Source of the DNA: Heliocidaris erythrogramma
Taxonomy: Eukaryota; Echinodermata; Echinoidea; Camarodonta; Echinometridae
Direction: 5' to 3'
Length of the DNA: 64,000 nucleotides
Assembly: GCA_025617745.1 (NCBI GenBank)
Contig: CM046859.1
Location: 27,703,371-27,767,370, forward strand
Positions 12,980 to 25,636 of the stretch are shown piece after piece (position 1 is the stretch's first letter; each line of letters opens with the position of its first letter). Below the pieces are notes generated by a model that was given only the letters and a program-made list of their open reading frames with translations, did no database searches and had not been told where the DNA came from. The position numbers and the translations under genes were made by a program.

Positions 12980-13157
12980 CCTCATTGTACCTTCCACACT
13001 TGCTCTGGTAGACAAAAGAATATCCCTTCATTGCTATTATGTAAGATTATGTAGAGCAGGTGTCACATGCATATTCACCTGTTCTACTTATCTTACATAA
13101 TAGCAATGAAGGGATGTTCTTTTGTCTACCAGAACAATTGTGGAGGGTACAATGAGG
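12980..13157. repeat. Long hairpin with arms of about 83 bp
   Basis: Arm 12980-13062 and arm 13076-13157 are near-perfect inverse copies separated by 13 nt. The arms share words such as GGTAGACAAAAGAA and CCCTTCATTGCTATTATG. It could be a young snap-back MITE or a small-RNA precursor. Confidence 0.85.
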
Positions 13158-14328
13158 ATCTGTATGTCAGCAAGATAATTGTATACCTTGTTTAACCGGC
13201 AAAAGGTACCGGCCGTGTATGCCTAGCCTGCCAGGCTAGCCGTGTATCAATATCACGCGCTAGTTGAGTGGCTCGATGACGTAGCCTGCAGTCAATACTG
13301 TATCATTTAATTGTATTAATTATCCTTTCTTCTTCTTTCCCTTATGTTTGCAATAGCAAAAAATTATTTAGCTTTTATATCCAAAGTCTAGCGAATGCAC
13401 GTTCTGATATCCCTTTTTTCTAGGGCACATATCGAACCATAAGTTGTATATTGACGTCAAAATCACGTCATGAACTAGTCATTAAAAAAAATATAGACAT
13501 TGTCTAATTAATCCCAAACCGTTCCCATGTTTAGATTTAAACTGAATAATCGTTCATAAGTGGTAAATAAAATTACGTCATGAACTAGTCATTCGGAGCT
13601 GGTCGTCAGTTGGCAATGAAGTCACGTAATAATTAGGTTTTTTGGGGGTCTTGAATAATTGTTCATATAAGTGGTAAATAATTGACGTCAAAATCACGTC
13701 ATGAACTAGTCATCCTTAGCTGGTCGTGAGTTGGAATTTAAGTCACGTAATATCAACGTCGATTTTTGGTCTTCAATAATCATTAAACAAGTGGTAAATA
13801 CTTGACGTTAAAATCGCGTCGTGAACTAGCCATTCGTAGCTGGTCGTGAGTTGGCAATGAAGTGACGTAATAATTACGTCGTTTTTTGGCCTAGTTGTTC
13901 ATATAAGTGGAAAATAACTGACGTCAAAATCACGTCATGAACTAGTCATTCTTAGCTGGTCGTGAAGTCACGTAATATTAACGTCGATTTTTGGTCTTGA
14001 ATAATCGTTAAACAAGTGGAAAATAACTGACGTCAAAATCACGTCATGAACTAGTCATTCTTAGCTGGTCGTGAAGTCACGTAATATTAACGTCGATTTT
14101 TGGTCTTGAATAATCGTTAAACAAGTGGTAAATACTTGACGTCAAAATCACGTCGTGAACTAGCCATTCGTAGCTGGTCGTGAGTTGGCAATGAAGTGAC
14201 GGTATAATTACGTCGTTTTTAGGTCTTGAATTGTTCATATAAGTGGAAAATAACTGACGTCAAAATCAGGTCATGTGAGTTGGAATAGAAGTCACGTAAT
14301 ATTAACGTCGATTTTTGGTCTTGAATAA

Positions 14329-17300
14329 GCGTTAAACAAGTGGTAAATACTTGACGTCATGAACTAGTCATTCGTAGCTGGCTGTGAGTTGGAAATGAAG
14401 TCACGTAATAATTACGTCGTTTTTTGGTCTTGAATAATTGTTGTCTTGGATGGTGAAATAGCTGATCGTCAGCTTGCTATGAAGTGACATAATAATTACG
14501 TCGTTTTTTGGTCTTGAATTGTTCATATAAGTAGAAAATAACTGACGTCAAAATCACGTCGTGAACTAGTCACTCGTAGCTGATCGTGAGTTGGAATTGA
14601 AGTCACATAATATTAACGTCTATTTTTGGTCTTGAATAATCGTTAAACAGGTGGTAAATACTTGACGTCGAAATCACGTCATGAACTAGGCATTCGTAGC
14701 TGGCCGTGAGTTGGCAATGAAGTGACGTTATAATTACGTCGTTTTTTAATAGGTCTTGAATTGTTCATATAAGTGGAAAATAACTGACGTCAAAATCACG
14801 TCATGTGAGTTGGAATAGAAGTCACGTAATATTAACGTCGATTTTTGGTCTTGAATAAGCGTTAAACAAGTGGTAAATACTTGACGTCATGAACTAGTCA
14901 TTCGTAGCTGGCTGTGAGTTGGAAATGAAGTCACGTAATAATTACGTCGTTTTTAGGTCTTGAATTGTTCATATAAGTGGAAAATAACTGACGTCAAAAT
15001 CAGGTCATGTGAGTTGGAATAGAAGTCACGTAATATTAACGTCGTTTTTTGGTCTTGAATAATCGTTAAACAAGTGGTAAATAATTGACGTCAAAATCAC
15101 GTCATGAACTAGTCATTCTTAGCTGGTCGTGAGTTGGCAATGAAGTGACGTTATAATTACGTCGTTTTTTAATAGGTCTTGAATTGTTCATATAAGTGGA
15201 AAATAACTGACGTCAAAATCAGGTCATGTGAGTTGGAATAGAAGTCACGTAATATTAACGTCGATTTTTGGTCTTGAATAATCGTTAAACAAGCGGTAAA
15301 TAATTGACGTCAAAATCACGTCATGAACTAGTCATTCTTAGCTGGTCGTGAGTTGGCAATGAAGTGACGTTATAATTACGTCGTTTTTTAATAGGTCTTG
15401 AATTGTTCATATAAGTGGAAAATAACTGACGTCAAAATCAGGTCATGTGAGTTGGAATAGAAGTCACGTAATATTAACGTCGATTTTTGGTCTTGAATAA
15501 TCGTTAAACAAGCGGTAAATAATTGACGTCAAAATCACGTCATGAACTAGTCATTCTTAGCTGGTCGTGAGTTGGCAATGAAGTGACGTTATAATTACGT
15601 CGTTTTTTAATAGGTCTTGAATTGTTCATATAAGTGGAAAATAACTGACGTCAAAATCACGTCATGTGAGTTGGAATAGAAGTCACGTAATATTAACGTC
15701 GATTTTTGGTCTTGAATAAGCGTTAAACAAGTGGTAAATACTTGACGTCATGAACTAGTCATTCGTAGCTGGCTGTGAGTTGGAAATGAAGTCACGTAAT
15801 AATTACGTCGTTTTTTGGTCTTGAATAATCGTTCATATAAGTGGTAAATAATTGACGTCAAAACCACGTCATGAAATAGTAATGGATAGTGCGTAATAAT
15901 TACGTCGTCTTTTGGTCTTGAATAATCGTTCATAAGTGGTAAATAATTGACGTCAAAATCACGTCATGAACTAGTCATTCTTAGCTGGTCGTGAGTTGGA
16001 ATTGAAGTCACGTAATAATTACGTCGTTTTTTGGTCTTGAATAATCGTTCATATAAGTGGTAAATAATTTACGCTAAAATCACGTCATGAAATAGTAATG
16101 GATAGTGCGATTCTTAACTGGTCGTGGGTTGGCAATGACATGACGTGATAACTGCGTCGTTTTTTGGTTTTGAATAATCGTTCATAAGTGGTAAATAATT
16201 GACGTCAACATCACGTCAGGGATTAGTCATGGATGGTGAAATAGCTGATCGTCAGCTTGCTATGAAGTGACATAATAATTACGTCGTTTTTTGGTCTTGA
16301 ATTGTTCATATCATTAGAAAATAACTGACGTAAAAATCACGTTGTGAACTAGTCACTCGTAGCTGATCGTGAGTTGGAATTGAAGTCACATAATATTAAC
16401 GTCTATTTTTGGTCTTGAATAATCGTTAAACAGGTGGTAAATACTTGACGTCGAAATCACGTCATGAACTAGGCATTCGTAGCTGGCCGTGAGTTGGAAA
16501 TGAAGTCACGTAATAATTACGTCGTTTTTTGGTATTAAATTGTTCATATAAGTGGAAAATAACTGACGTCAAAATCACGTCATGAACTAGTCATTCTTAG
16601 CTGATCGTGAGTTGGAATTGAAGTCACATAATATTAACGTCTATTTTTGGTCTTGAATAATCGTTAAACAGGTGGTAAATACTTGACGTCAAAATCACGT
16701 CATGAACTAGGCATTCGTAGCTGGCCGTGAGTTGGAAATGAAGTGACGTAATAATTACGTCGTTTTTTGGTCTTGAATAATCGTTCATATAAGTGGTAAA
16801 TAATTGACGTCAAAACCACGTCATGAAATAGTAATGGATAGTGCGTAATAATTACGTCGTCTTTTGGTCTTGAATAATCGTTCATAAGTGGTAAATAAGT
16901 GACGTCAAAATCACGTCATGAACTAGTCATTCTTAGCTGGTCGTGAGTTGGAATTGAAGTCACGTAATAATTACGTCGTTTTTTGGTCTTAAATTGTTCA
17001 TATAAGTGGAAAATAACTGACGTCAAAATCACGTCATGAACTAGTCATTCTTAGCTGATCGTGAGTTGGAATTGAAGTCACATAATATTAACGTCTATTT
17101 TTGGTCTTGAATAATCGTTAAACAGGTGGTAAATACTTGACGTCCAAATCACGTCATGAACTAGGCATTCGTAGCTGGCCGTGAGTTGGAAATGAAGTGA
17201 CGTAATAATTACGTCGTTTTTTGGTCTTGAATAATCGTTCATATAAGTGGTAAATAATTGACGTCAAAACCACGTCATGAAATAGTAATGGATAGTGCGT

Positions 17301-18600
17301 AATAATTACGTCGTCTTTTGGTCTTGAATAATCGTTCATAAGTGGTAAATAAGTGACGTCAAAATCACGTCATGAACTAGTCATTCTTAGCTGGTCGTGA
17401 GTTGGAATTGAAGTCACGTAATAATTACGTCGTTTTTTGGTCTTGAATAATCGTTTAACAAGTGGTAAATACTTGACGTCAAAATCACGTCGTGAACTAG
17501 TCATTCGTAGCTGGTCGTGAGTTGGCAATGAAGTGACGTAATAATTACGTCGTTTTTGGTCTTGAATAGTTCATATAAGTGGAAAATAACTGACGTCAAA
17601 ATCACGTCATGAACTAGTCATTCTTAGCTGGTCGTGAGTTGGAAATGAAGTCACGTAATAATTACGTCGTTTTTTGGTCTTGAATAATCGTTCATATAAG
17701 TGGTAAATAATTGACGTGAAAATCACGTCATGAAATAGTAATAGATAATGCGATTCTTAACTGGTCGTTAGTTGGCAATGACATGACGTGATAATTGCGT
17801 CGTTTTTTGGTTTTGAATAATCGTTCATAAGTGGTAAATAATTGGCGTCACCATCACGTCAAGAATTAGTCATGGATGGTGAAATAACTGATCGTCAGCT
17901 TGCAATGAAGTGACATAATAATTACGTCGTTTTTTGGCCTAGTTGTTCATATAAGTGGAAAATAACTGACGTCAAAATCACGTCATGAACTAGTCATTCG
18001 TAGCTGGCCGTGAGTTGGAAATGAAGTAACGTAATAATTACGTCGTTTTTTGGTCTTGAATAATCGTTCATATAAGTGGTAAATAATTGACGTCAAAATC
18101 ACGTCATGAAATAGTAATGGATAGTGCAATTCTTACTTGGTCGTGAGTTGGCAATGAAGTGACGTAATAATTACGTCGTCTTTTGGTCTTGAATAATCGT
18201 TCAAATAAGTGGTAAATAATTGACGTCAAAATCACGTCATGAACTATAGTCATGGATAGTGCAATTCTTAACTGGTCGTGAGTTGGCAATGAAGTGACCT
18301 AATAATTACGTCTTTTGGGGGGTCTTGAACAATCGTTTATAAGTGGTAAATAATTGACGTCAAAATCACGTCAAGAAATAGTAATGGATAATGCGATTCG
18401 TAACTGGTCGTGAGTTGGCAATGAAGTGACGTAATAATTACGTCGTCTTTTGGTCTTGAATAATCGTTCAAATAAGTGGTAAATAATTGACGTCAAAATC
18501 ACGTCATTAACTAGTCATGATTGTAGCTGGTCGCGAGTGGTCAATGCAGTGACGTAATAATTACGTCGGTATATCGGGCCTTCTAACTATCGGACCCCTT
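14329..18600. repeat. Array B, copy 1 of an internal segmental duplication
   Basis: From 14329 the order of variant units matches that from 18601 onwards. The offset is 4272 at the start and 4076 further in, because copy 1 carries roughly 200 bp more. The copy ends at a 33-nt inverted fragment (18566-18598). Confidence 0.85.
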
Positions 18601-21600
18601 GCGTTAAACAAGTGGTAAATACTTGACGTCATGAACTAGTCATTCGTAGCTGGCTGTGAGTTGGAAATGAAGTCACGTAATAATTACGTCGTTTTTTGGT
18701 CTTGAATAATTGTTGTCTTGGATGGTGAAATAGCTGATCGTCAGCTTGCTATGAAGTGACATAATAATTACGTCGTTTTTTGGTCTTGAATTGTTCATAT
18801 CAGTAGAAAATAACTGACGTCAAAATCACGTCGTGAACTAGTCATTCGTAGCTGATCGTGAGTTGGAATTGAAGTCACATAATATTAACGTCTATTTTTG
18901 GTCTTGAATAATCGTTAAACAGGTGGTAAATACTTGACGTCGAAATCACGTCATGAACTAGTCATTCGTAGCTGGTCGTGAGTTGGCAATGAAGTGACGT
19001 TATAATTACGTCGTTTTTTAATAGGTCTTGAATTGTTCATATAAGTGGAAAATAACTGACGTCAAAATCACGTCATGTGAGTTGGAATAGAAGTCACGTA
19101 ATATTAACGTCGATTTTTGGTCTTGAATAAGCGTTAAACAAGTGGTAAATACTTGACGTCAAAATCACGTCATGAACTAGTCATTCGTAGCTGGCTGTGA
19201 GTTGGAAATGAAGTCACGTAATAATTACGTCGTTTTTAGGTCTTGAATTGTTCATATAAGTGGAAAATAACTGACGTCAAAATCAGGTCATGTGAGTTGG
19301 AATAGAAGTCACGTAATATTAACGTCGTTTTTTGGTCTTGAATAATCGTTAAACAAGTGGTAAATAATTGACGTCAAAATCACGTCATGAACTAGTCATT
19401 CTTAGCTGGTCGTGAGTTGGCAATGAAGTGACGTTATAATTACGTCGTTTTTTAATAGGTCTTGAATTGTTCATATAAGTGGAAAATAACTGACGTCAAA
19501 ATCAGGTCATGTGAGTTGGAATAGAAGTCACGTAATATTAACGTCGTTTTTTGGTCTTGAATAATCGTTAAACAAGTGGTAAATAATTGACGTCAAAATC
19601 ACGTCATGAACTAGTCATTCTTAGCTGGTCGTGAGTTGGCAATGAAGTGACGTTATAATTACGTCGTTTTTTTAATAGGTCTTGAATTGTTCATATAAGT
19701 GGAAAATAACTGACGTCAAAATCACGTCATGTGAGTTGGAATAGAAGTCACGTAATATTAACGTCGATTTTTGGTCTTGAATAAGCGTTAAACAAGTGGT
19801 AAATACTTGACGTCAAAATCACGTCATGAACTAGTCATTCGTAGCTGGCTGTGAGTTGGAAATGAAGTCACGTAATAATTACGTCGTTTTTTGGTCTTGA
19901 ATAATCGTTCATATAAGTGGTAAATAATTGACGTCAAAACCACGTCATGAAATAGTAATGGATAGTGCGTAATAATTACGTCGTCTTTTGGTCTTGAATA
20001 ATCGTTCATAAGTGGTAAATAATTGACGTCAAAATCACGTCATGAACTAGTCATTCTTAGCTGGTCGTGAGTTGGAATTGAAGTCACGTAATAATTACGT
20101 CGTTTTTTGGTCTTGAATAATCGTTCATATAAGTGGTAAATAATTTACGCTAAAATCACGTCATGAAATAGTAATGGATAGTGCGATTCTTAACTGGTCG
20201 TGGGTTGGCAATGACATGACGTGATAACTGCGTCGTTTTTTGGTTTTGAATAATCGTTCATAAGTGGTAAATAATTGACGTCAACATCACGTCAGGGATT
20301 AGTCATGGATGGTGAAATAGCTGATCGTCAGCTTGCTATGAAGTGACATAATAATTACGTCGTTTTTTGGTCTTGAATTGTTCATATCAGTAGAAAATAA
20401 CTGACGAAAAAATCACGTTGTGAACTAGTCATTCGTAGCTGATCGTGAGTTGGAATTGAAGTCACATAATATTAACGTCTATTTTTGGTCTTGAATAATC
20501 GTTAAACAGGTGGTAAATACTTGACGTCGAAATCACGTCATGAACTAGGCATTCGTAGCTGGCCGTGAGTTGGAAATGAAGTCACGTAATAATTACGTCG
20601 TTTTTTGGTATTAAATTGTTCATATAAGTGGAAAATAACTGACGTCAAAATCACGTCATGAACTAGTCATTCTTAGCTGATCGTGAGTTGGAATTGAAGT
20701 CACATAATATTAACGTCTATTTTTGGTCTTGAATAATCGTTAAACAGGTGGTAAATACTTGACGTCAAAATCACGTCATGAACTAGGCATTCGTAGCTGG
20801 CCGTGAGTTGGAAATGAAGTGACGTAATAATTACGTCGTTTTTTGGTCTTGAATAATCGTTCATATAAGTGGTAAATAATTGACGTCAAAACCACGTCAT
20901 GAAATAGTAATGGATAGTGCGTAATAATTACGTCGTCTTTTGGTCTTGAATAATCGTTCATAAGTGGTAAATAAGTGACGTCAAAATCACGTCATGAACT
21001 AGTCATTCTTAGCTGGTCGTGAGTTGGAATTGAAGTCACGTAATAATTACGTCGTTTTTTGGTCTTAAATTGTTCATATAAGTGGAAAATAACTGACGTC
21101 AAAATCACGTCATGAACTAGTCATTCTTAGCTGATCGTGAGTTGGAATTGAAGTCACATAATATTAACGTCTATTTTTGGTCTTGAATAATCGTTAAACA
21201 GGTGGTAAATACTTGACGTCCAAATCACGTCATGAACTAGGCATTCGTAGCTGGCCGTGAGTTGGAAATGAAGTGACGTAATAATTACGTCGTTTTTTGG
21301 TCTTGAATAATCGTTCATATAAGTGGTAAATAATTGACGTCAAAACCACGTCATGAAATAGTAATGGATAGTGCGTAATAATTACGTCGTCTTTTGGTCT
21401 TGAATAATCGTTCATAAGTGGTAAATAAGTGACGTCAAAATCACGTCATGAACTAGTCATTCTTAGCTGGTCGTGAGTTGGAATTGAAGTCACGTAATAA
21501 TTACGTCGTTTTTTGGTCTTGAATAATCGTTAAACAAGTGGTAAATACTTGACGTCAAAATCACGTCGTGAACTAGTCATTCGTAGCTGGTCGTGAGTTG

Positions 21601-22576
21601 GCAATGAAGTGACGTAATAATTACGTCGTTTTTGGTCTTGAATAGTTCATATAAGTGGAAAATAACTGACGTCAAAATCACGTCATGAACTAGTCATTCT
21701 TAGCTGGTCGTGAGTTGGAAATGAAGTAACGTAATAATTACGTTGTTTTTTGGTCTTGAATAATCGTTCATATAAGTGGTAAATAATTGACGTCAAAATC
21801 ACGTCAAGAATTAGTCATGGATGGTGAAATAACTGATCGTCAGCTTGCAATGAAGTGACATAATAATTACGTCGTTTTTTGGCCTGAATTGTTCATATAA
21901 GTGGAAAATAACTGACGTCAAAATCACGTCATGAACTAGTCATTCGTAGCTGGCCGTGAGTTGGAAATGAAGTAACGTAATAATTACGTCGTTTTTTGGT
22001 CTTGAATAATCGTTCATATAAGTGGTAAATAATTGACGTCAAAATCACGTCATGAAATAGTAATGGATAGTGCAATTCTTACTTCGTCGTGAGTTGGCAA
22101 TGAAGTGACGTAATAATTACGTCGTCTTTTGGTCTTGAATAATCGTTCAAATAAGTGGTAAATAATTGACGTCAAAATCACGTCATGAACTATAGTCATG
22201 GATAGTGCAATTCTTAACTGGTCGTGAGTTGGCAATGAAGTGACCTAATAATTACGTCTTTTGGGGGGTCTTGAATAATCGTTTATAAGTGGTAAATAAT
22301 TGACGTCAAAATCACGTCAAGAAATGGTCATGGATGATGCAAGTCGTAACTGGTCGTGAGCTGGCAATGAAGTGACGTAATAATTACGTCGTCTTTTGGT
22401 CTTGAATAATCGTTCAAATAAGTGGTAAATAATTGACGTCAAAATCACGTCATTAACTAGTCATGATTGTAGCTGGTCGCGAGTGGTCAATGCAGTGACG
22501 TAATAATTACGTCGTTTTTTGGTCTTGAATAATCAATCATATAAGTGGTAAATAATTGACGTCAAAATCACGTCAT
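18601..22576. repeat. Array B, copy 2 of the internal duplication
   Basis: The same unit order as copy 1 is kept. Examples are 15748/19824, 16700/20776 and 17154/21230, each offset 4076; near the right end the offset drops to 3946 because one unit is missing. The long near-identical stretches indicate a recent event or a collapsed or haplotype-derived assembly join. Confidence 0.85.
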
Positions 22577-22722
22577 AAACTAGTCATCCAAATAAGACAA
22601 TACATACTCGTCTTAGAAAGTCGTCACGAAGACGTCGTGATAACGTCGTTCATACGACGTATGACCAGTTGACCAGAATACGACCAATATACGACGTCTT
22701 TAAGACGTCCGTCTGCTATCAG

Positions 22723-22970
22723 GGAGATAGAAGGTTCGATAGACCGAATGTACGAATCGGCAGGAGGGTCCAATAGTCCGAAGGTTCTATAGATGGAATG
22801 ACCAACGGGTCCGATAGTCAGAAGGTCCGATAGATAGAAGGTTCAATAGTCCGAATGTACATGAAGGTCCAATAGACAGAAGGTTCTATAGACCGAATCG
22901 ACAAAATGGTCCGATAGTCCGAAGGTTCAGTAGGGGTCCGATAGTTAGAAGGCCCGATATACCGACAATA
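22723..22970. repeat. GGTCCGATAG-type minisatellite at the right end of array B
   Basis: Degenerate units of about 16-17 bp (GGTCCGATAGTCAGAA, GGTTCAATAGTCCGAA) run to CCGATATACCGA. The final 33 nt (22933-22965) occur as an exact reverse complement inside array B at 18566-18598. Confidence 0.85.
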
Positions 22971-23636
22971 AATACGTAAAAGGGTAAAATAGTGTATAAA
23001 ATGATAAGTGGGTAAAAAATAAGTGGTTAAAATAAGTGGGGGCGTTCCAAACAAAGAAAAAGCAAAAAAGGAAGAGGTTGAAAAGGAAAGAAGAAAAGAA
23101 AAGAAAGGAAAAGAAGAGAAAAAGAAAAGAAGAAATCAGAAAGGAAAGAGAAGAAAACAAAAATTCAAAAACTTCGCTCACTAACATTATTAGGGTTATT
23201 TACCAATGCCCATTATATTTTCATTATTGATATTAGTTATTAATAATTATAATCGCCATATTTATGTATATAAACCAATGCCAATTATATTAATAAGTAA
23301 TATTCTTATGGAAGTTATTTGGTTTGCATCTTGAACCTCTAGCTAATGTTATGCTATTTGCATCTTCCGTTCCTAATATGAGAACGGAAGATGCCGATAA
23401 CATGTTACACAGATTATGAGAACGGAATAACAATACGCTGGAACCTACTAGTATTCTCAGGATATAAAATTCTTCATTTTTTCTCCCTCTCTCGTTCGCT
23501 CGCTTTGCTCGCTCATACAATCAAGATACTAGGCCTAGCCTTTTTTCTTGCAGCAAGCACCTCTTACGTCCTGCAGCAACAAGAAGCCCGAATATCATAA
23601 TATTCGGGCAGTGAGGTATCCGACTATTCTCGAATT

Positions 23637-23656
23637 CCACCCACCCCCCCCCCCCC
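23637..23656. repeat. Poly(C) run
   Basis: A run of 13 C is followed by a second run of 17 C at 23830-23846. Both are prone to length error in assemblies. Confidence 0.85.
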
Positions 23657-24090
23657 AAAACAGACTAAAATTTGCCACAAAGTAGTAGTATGGGTGTAGT
23701 CGGTGAACATTAAAAAAGTATAAAAGCTGACATCATAGCTGGTAGGGCCTAAATGAAACAATTCCTGACTTGTACAGTACTTATTCCTTTCTCTTGTCTT
23801 TGCATTGTTCCTTATCCTGTTTGATGTTGCCCCCCCCCCCCCCCCCATTTATCATTTGCTTCCACAGGTTACCCACACTTGAGCTTGGGGCTCATTACTG
23901 TCCTTGCATCTCCACGCCTTTGTGTTTGCTTTAATCCCCCTCCACACCTACTTGACTCCTTACTCCCCACACTCCCCTTTTGTTTCCATTGTTTTGTGTC
24001 CCCAGTCCCTCCCTTACAGTTCCTGTTACATGTATACTGTTTTGTGTCTGTAGTCTATATATATGCTTGTCTTGCTTTTTATGTTTGTCT

Positions 24091-24145
24091 TTTTGCCTCT
24101 TACGAAGATTCTGCTAGGATCGAAAGCTCAGGCCCCTTTTGACTC
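24091..24145. repeat. Single arm of the GCCTGAGCTTTCGATCC fold-back element
   Basis: CGAAGATTCTGCTAGGATCG and the following AAAGCTCAGGCCCCTTTTGA match one arm of the inverted repeat at 25233-25353. Confidence 0.7.
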
Positions 24146-24235
24146 AATCTTATTTTTTGTTACTTTTAATGAAAATTCAACTATAAAGTGTGCACCACAT
24201 AAGATTTCTTTGTTTAAAAAATAACACTTGTGTTC

Positions 24236-24760
24236 ACTGGCGTAGACAGGGGGACACAAGGGGGCCAGCCACTAAAAAGAAAAAAGAAAGAGCGAAAAAA
24301 AGAGCGAAAAAGCGGGAGAAGTGAGAGAAAAAGGGTTAAAAAGGCGCTACAAGCCGTTATCTTTCTCTCAAAATTTGCAAAAACGTCAAAGCGGGAAGGG
24401 GGAAATAACTCTCCTCTCCCTGCACCAACCCCTGTCACATACAGTGCAGTATTGCGTCCTAATAACTGAAAAGCAGTCATGGCGTCGAACTATAACTTTC
24501 CGCCTAAACAAATTGTTTGCTACAAGCCGTTTTCTTTCTCTTAAATTTGCTAAAACGTCAGAGCTTTCGCGCGGGAAGGGGGAAACTCCCACTCCCTGCA
24601 CCCATCCTTTTTACAGTGCAGTATTACGTCCAAAATAACTAAAAAGCAGCCAGGGCGTCGAACTAACATTCCGCCTAAAAAAAGGTGCTAAAACGTTAGA
24701 GCTTTAGGAGGGAAACTCCTCCTTCCTGCACCCACCCCTGTTACATACCGTGCAATATTG
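24236..24760. mobile_element. ACTGGCGTAGACAGGGG element with about 170-bp tandem units, copy 1
   Basis: It starts ACTGGCGTAGACAGGGGG. Three approximate copies follow of a unit containing GCTACAAGCCGTTWTCTTTC, AAATTTGC, AAACGTCA, GGGAAGGGGGAAA, CCCTGCACCC and CAGTATTGCGTCC. The same family appears inverted at 32730-33130. Confidence 0.75.
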
Positions 24761-24965
24761 CTCCAAATAATAATCCATCACGTGCCTATACAAAACTTTA
24801 TGAACATTGGCTTGAGATACATGTTGCTGATTGGTAGATGTACGTGCTAAGCCACTCCCATTCACAGCATCTGCGCTGGCTGCTCTGTCCCACCCCAAGA
24901 AACTAACTTAATCAAGCCTTGAAGATAACAAAGTGCCTAATGATCCCCGCCAATATTTTAGTGAA

Positions 24966-24973
24966 TATAAATA
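24966..24973 (+). promoter_or_regulatory. Candidate TATA box for the Death-domain gene
   Basis: TATAAATA stands about 30 nt upstream of a plausible transcription start near 24996. Two inverted CCAAT boxes (ATTGG) lie upstream at 24806-24810 and 24830-24834. A leader exon with a consensus donor follows. Assignment to the Death-domain gene 2.8 kb downstream is inference. Confidence 0.4.
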
Positions 24974-24995
24974 CAGAATCATTTTAGCAGGATCC

Positions 24996-25082
24996 CAGAC
25001 GCCAAGCATCTTTCGAATCCGGAGCTGTCTGACTTCAAACTGTCTGTTCTGATAATTTTCAACAGTCTTCACGAATACAGTT
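24996..25082 (+). other. Candidate noncoding leader exon of the Death-domain gene
   Basis: From the predicted start to a GTGAGT donor at 25083 there is no ATG, as expected for a 5'UTR exon. It would splice to the acceptor at 27859, giving an intron of about 2.8 kb that holds several fold-back elements. Confidence 0.35.
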
Positions 25083-25232
25083 GTGAGTAGATAATTTCTC
25101 TACATTTAATTCGGTAATTAAGAACAGATGATTATTTTACTGAGCAGAAACTTGCTCTTTTCTGAATTATTTGTAATATCGAAACAAGCTGTTGAAAACT
25201 GCTTATCCAATAATAGCGAGCCAATGGAGTAA

Positions 25233-25353
25233 AATGGAGTCAAAAGAGGCCTGAGCTTTCGATCCTAGCAGAATCTTCGTCAGAGGCAAAAAGACAAAAC
25301 CTCTGACGAAGATTCTGCTAGGATCGAAAGCTCAGGCCCCTTTTGACTCCATT
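25233..25353. mobile_element. Fold-back element, arms of about 53 bp
   Basis: Arms 25233-25286 and 25300-25353 are inverse copies around a 13-nt loop. The arm begins AATGGAGTCAAAAG and includes CTGAGCTTTCGATCCTAGCA. Confidence 0.85.
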
Positions 25354-25489
25354 ATTTGTAATATGCGGGAATTTTTTAATTAAAAATATGTGATGGCTTC
25401 TTGTTATTGCTTCTGTTATTCAGCAGATTGTTTTTTTTTTTACCATTTGACGTGTTTGATGTTTACTATTCTCCAAGAGCTCTAGAACA

Positions 25490-25636
25490 GGGCCTGTTTC
25501 ATAAAACTTGTTATAAGTAACAACTGCCTCATTTCTATTACAAATTCCATCTTAGCCAATCAGATTTAAGGATTTCAGTAGCTTGTAACAATTATTGTAA
25601 TTTGTTATTGATAACAAGTTTTATGAAACGGGACCC
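25490..25636. mobile_element. Fold-back MITE, GTTTCATAAAAC family
   Basis: GGGCCTGTTTCATAAAACTT at the left matches the inverse of AAGTTTTATGAAACGGGACCC at the right. The interior has CCAATCAGAT. It lies in the putative intron of the Death-domain gene. Confidence 0.85.

Larger units (their letters stand above)
13441..22722. repeat. Tandem array B: about 75 units of about 120 bp with TGACGTCA
   Basis: The core unit runs TTGACGTCAAAATCACGTCA, then TGAACTAGTCATTC, AGCTGGTCGTGAGTTGG, AATTACGTCGTTTTTTGG and TTGAATAATCGTTCATATAA. Units vary from about 95 to 133 bp. Most carry a perfect TGACGTCA, which is the cAMP response element consensus. The right edge decays into AAGACGTCCGTCTGCTATCAGGG. The predicted short peptides in this region are translations of the repeat and not genes. 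Confidence 0.95.

Noticed and set aside
15748..22235. Recurring 61-residue minus-strand frames of nearly identical sequence
   Set aside because: They are translations of array B units; the identity follows from the DNA repeat.
13441..22722. CRISPR-like reading of the regular array
   Set aside because: Units are repeated as a whole without unique spacers, and the surroundings are eukaryotic.
23036..23187. Lys/Arg/Glu-rich plus-strand frame and its Phe/Leu-rich antisense
   Set aside because: Low-complexity AAG/GAA purine stretch.
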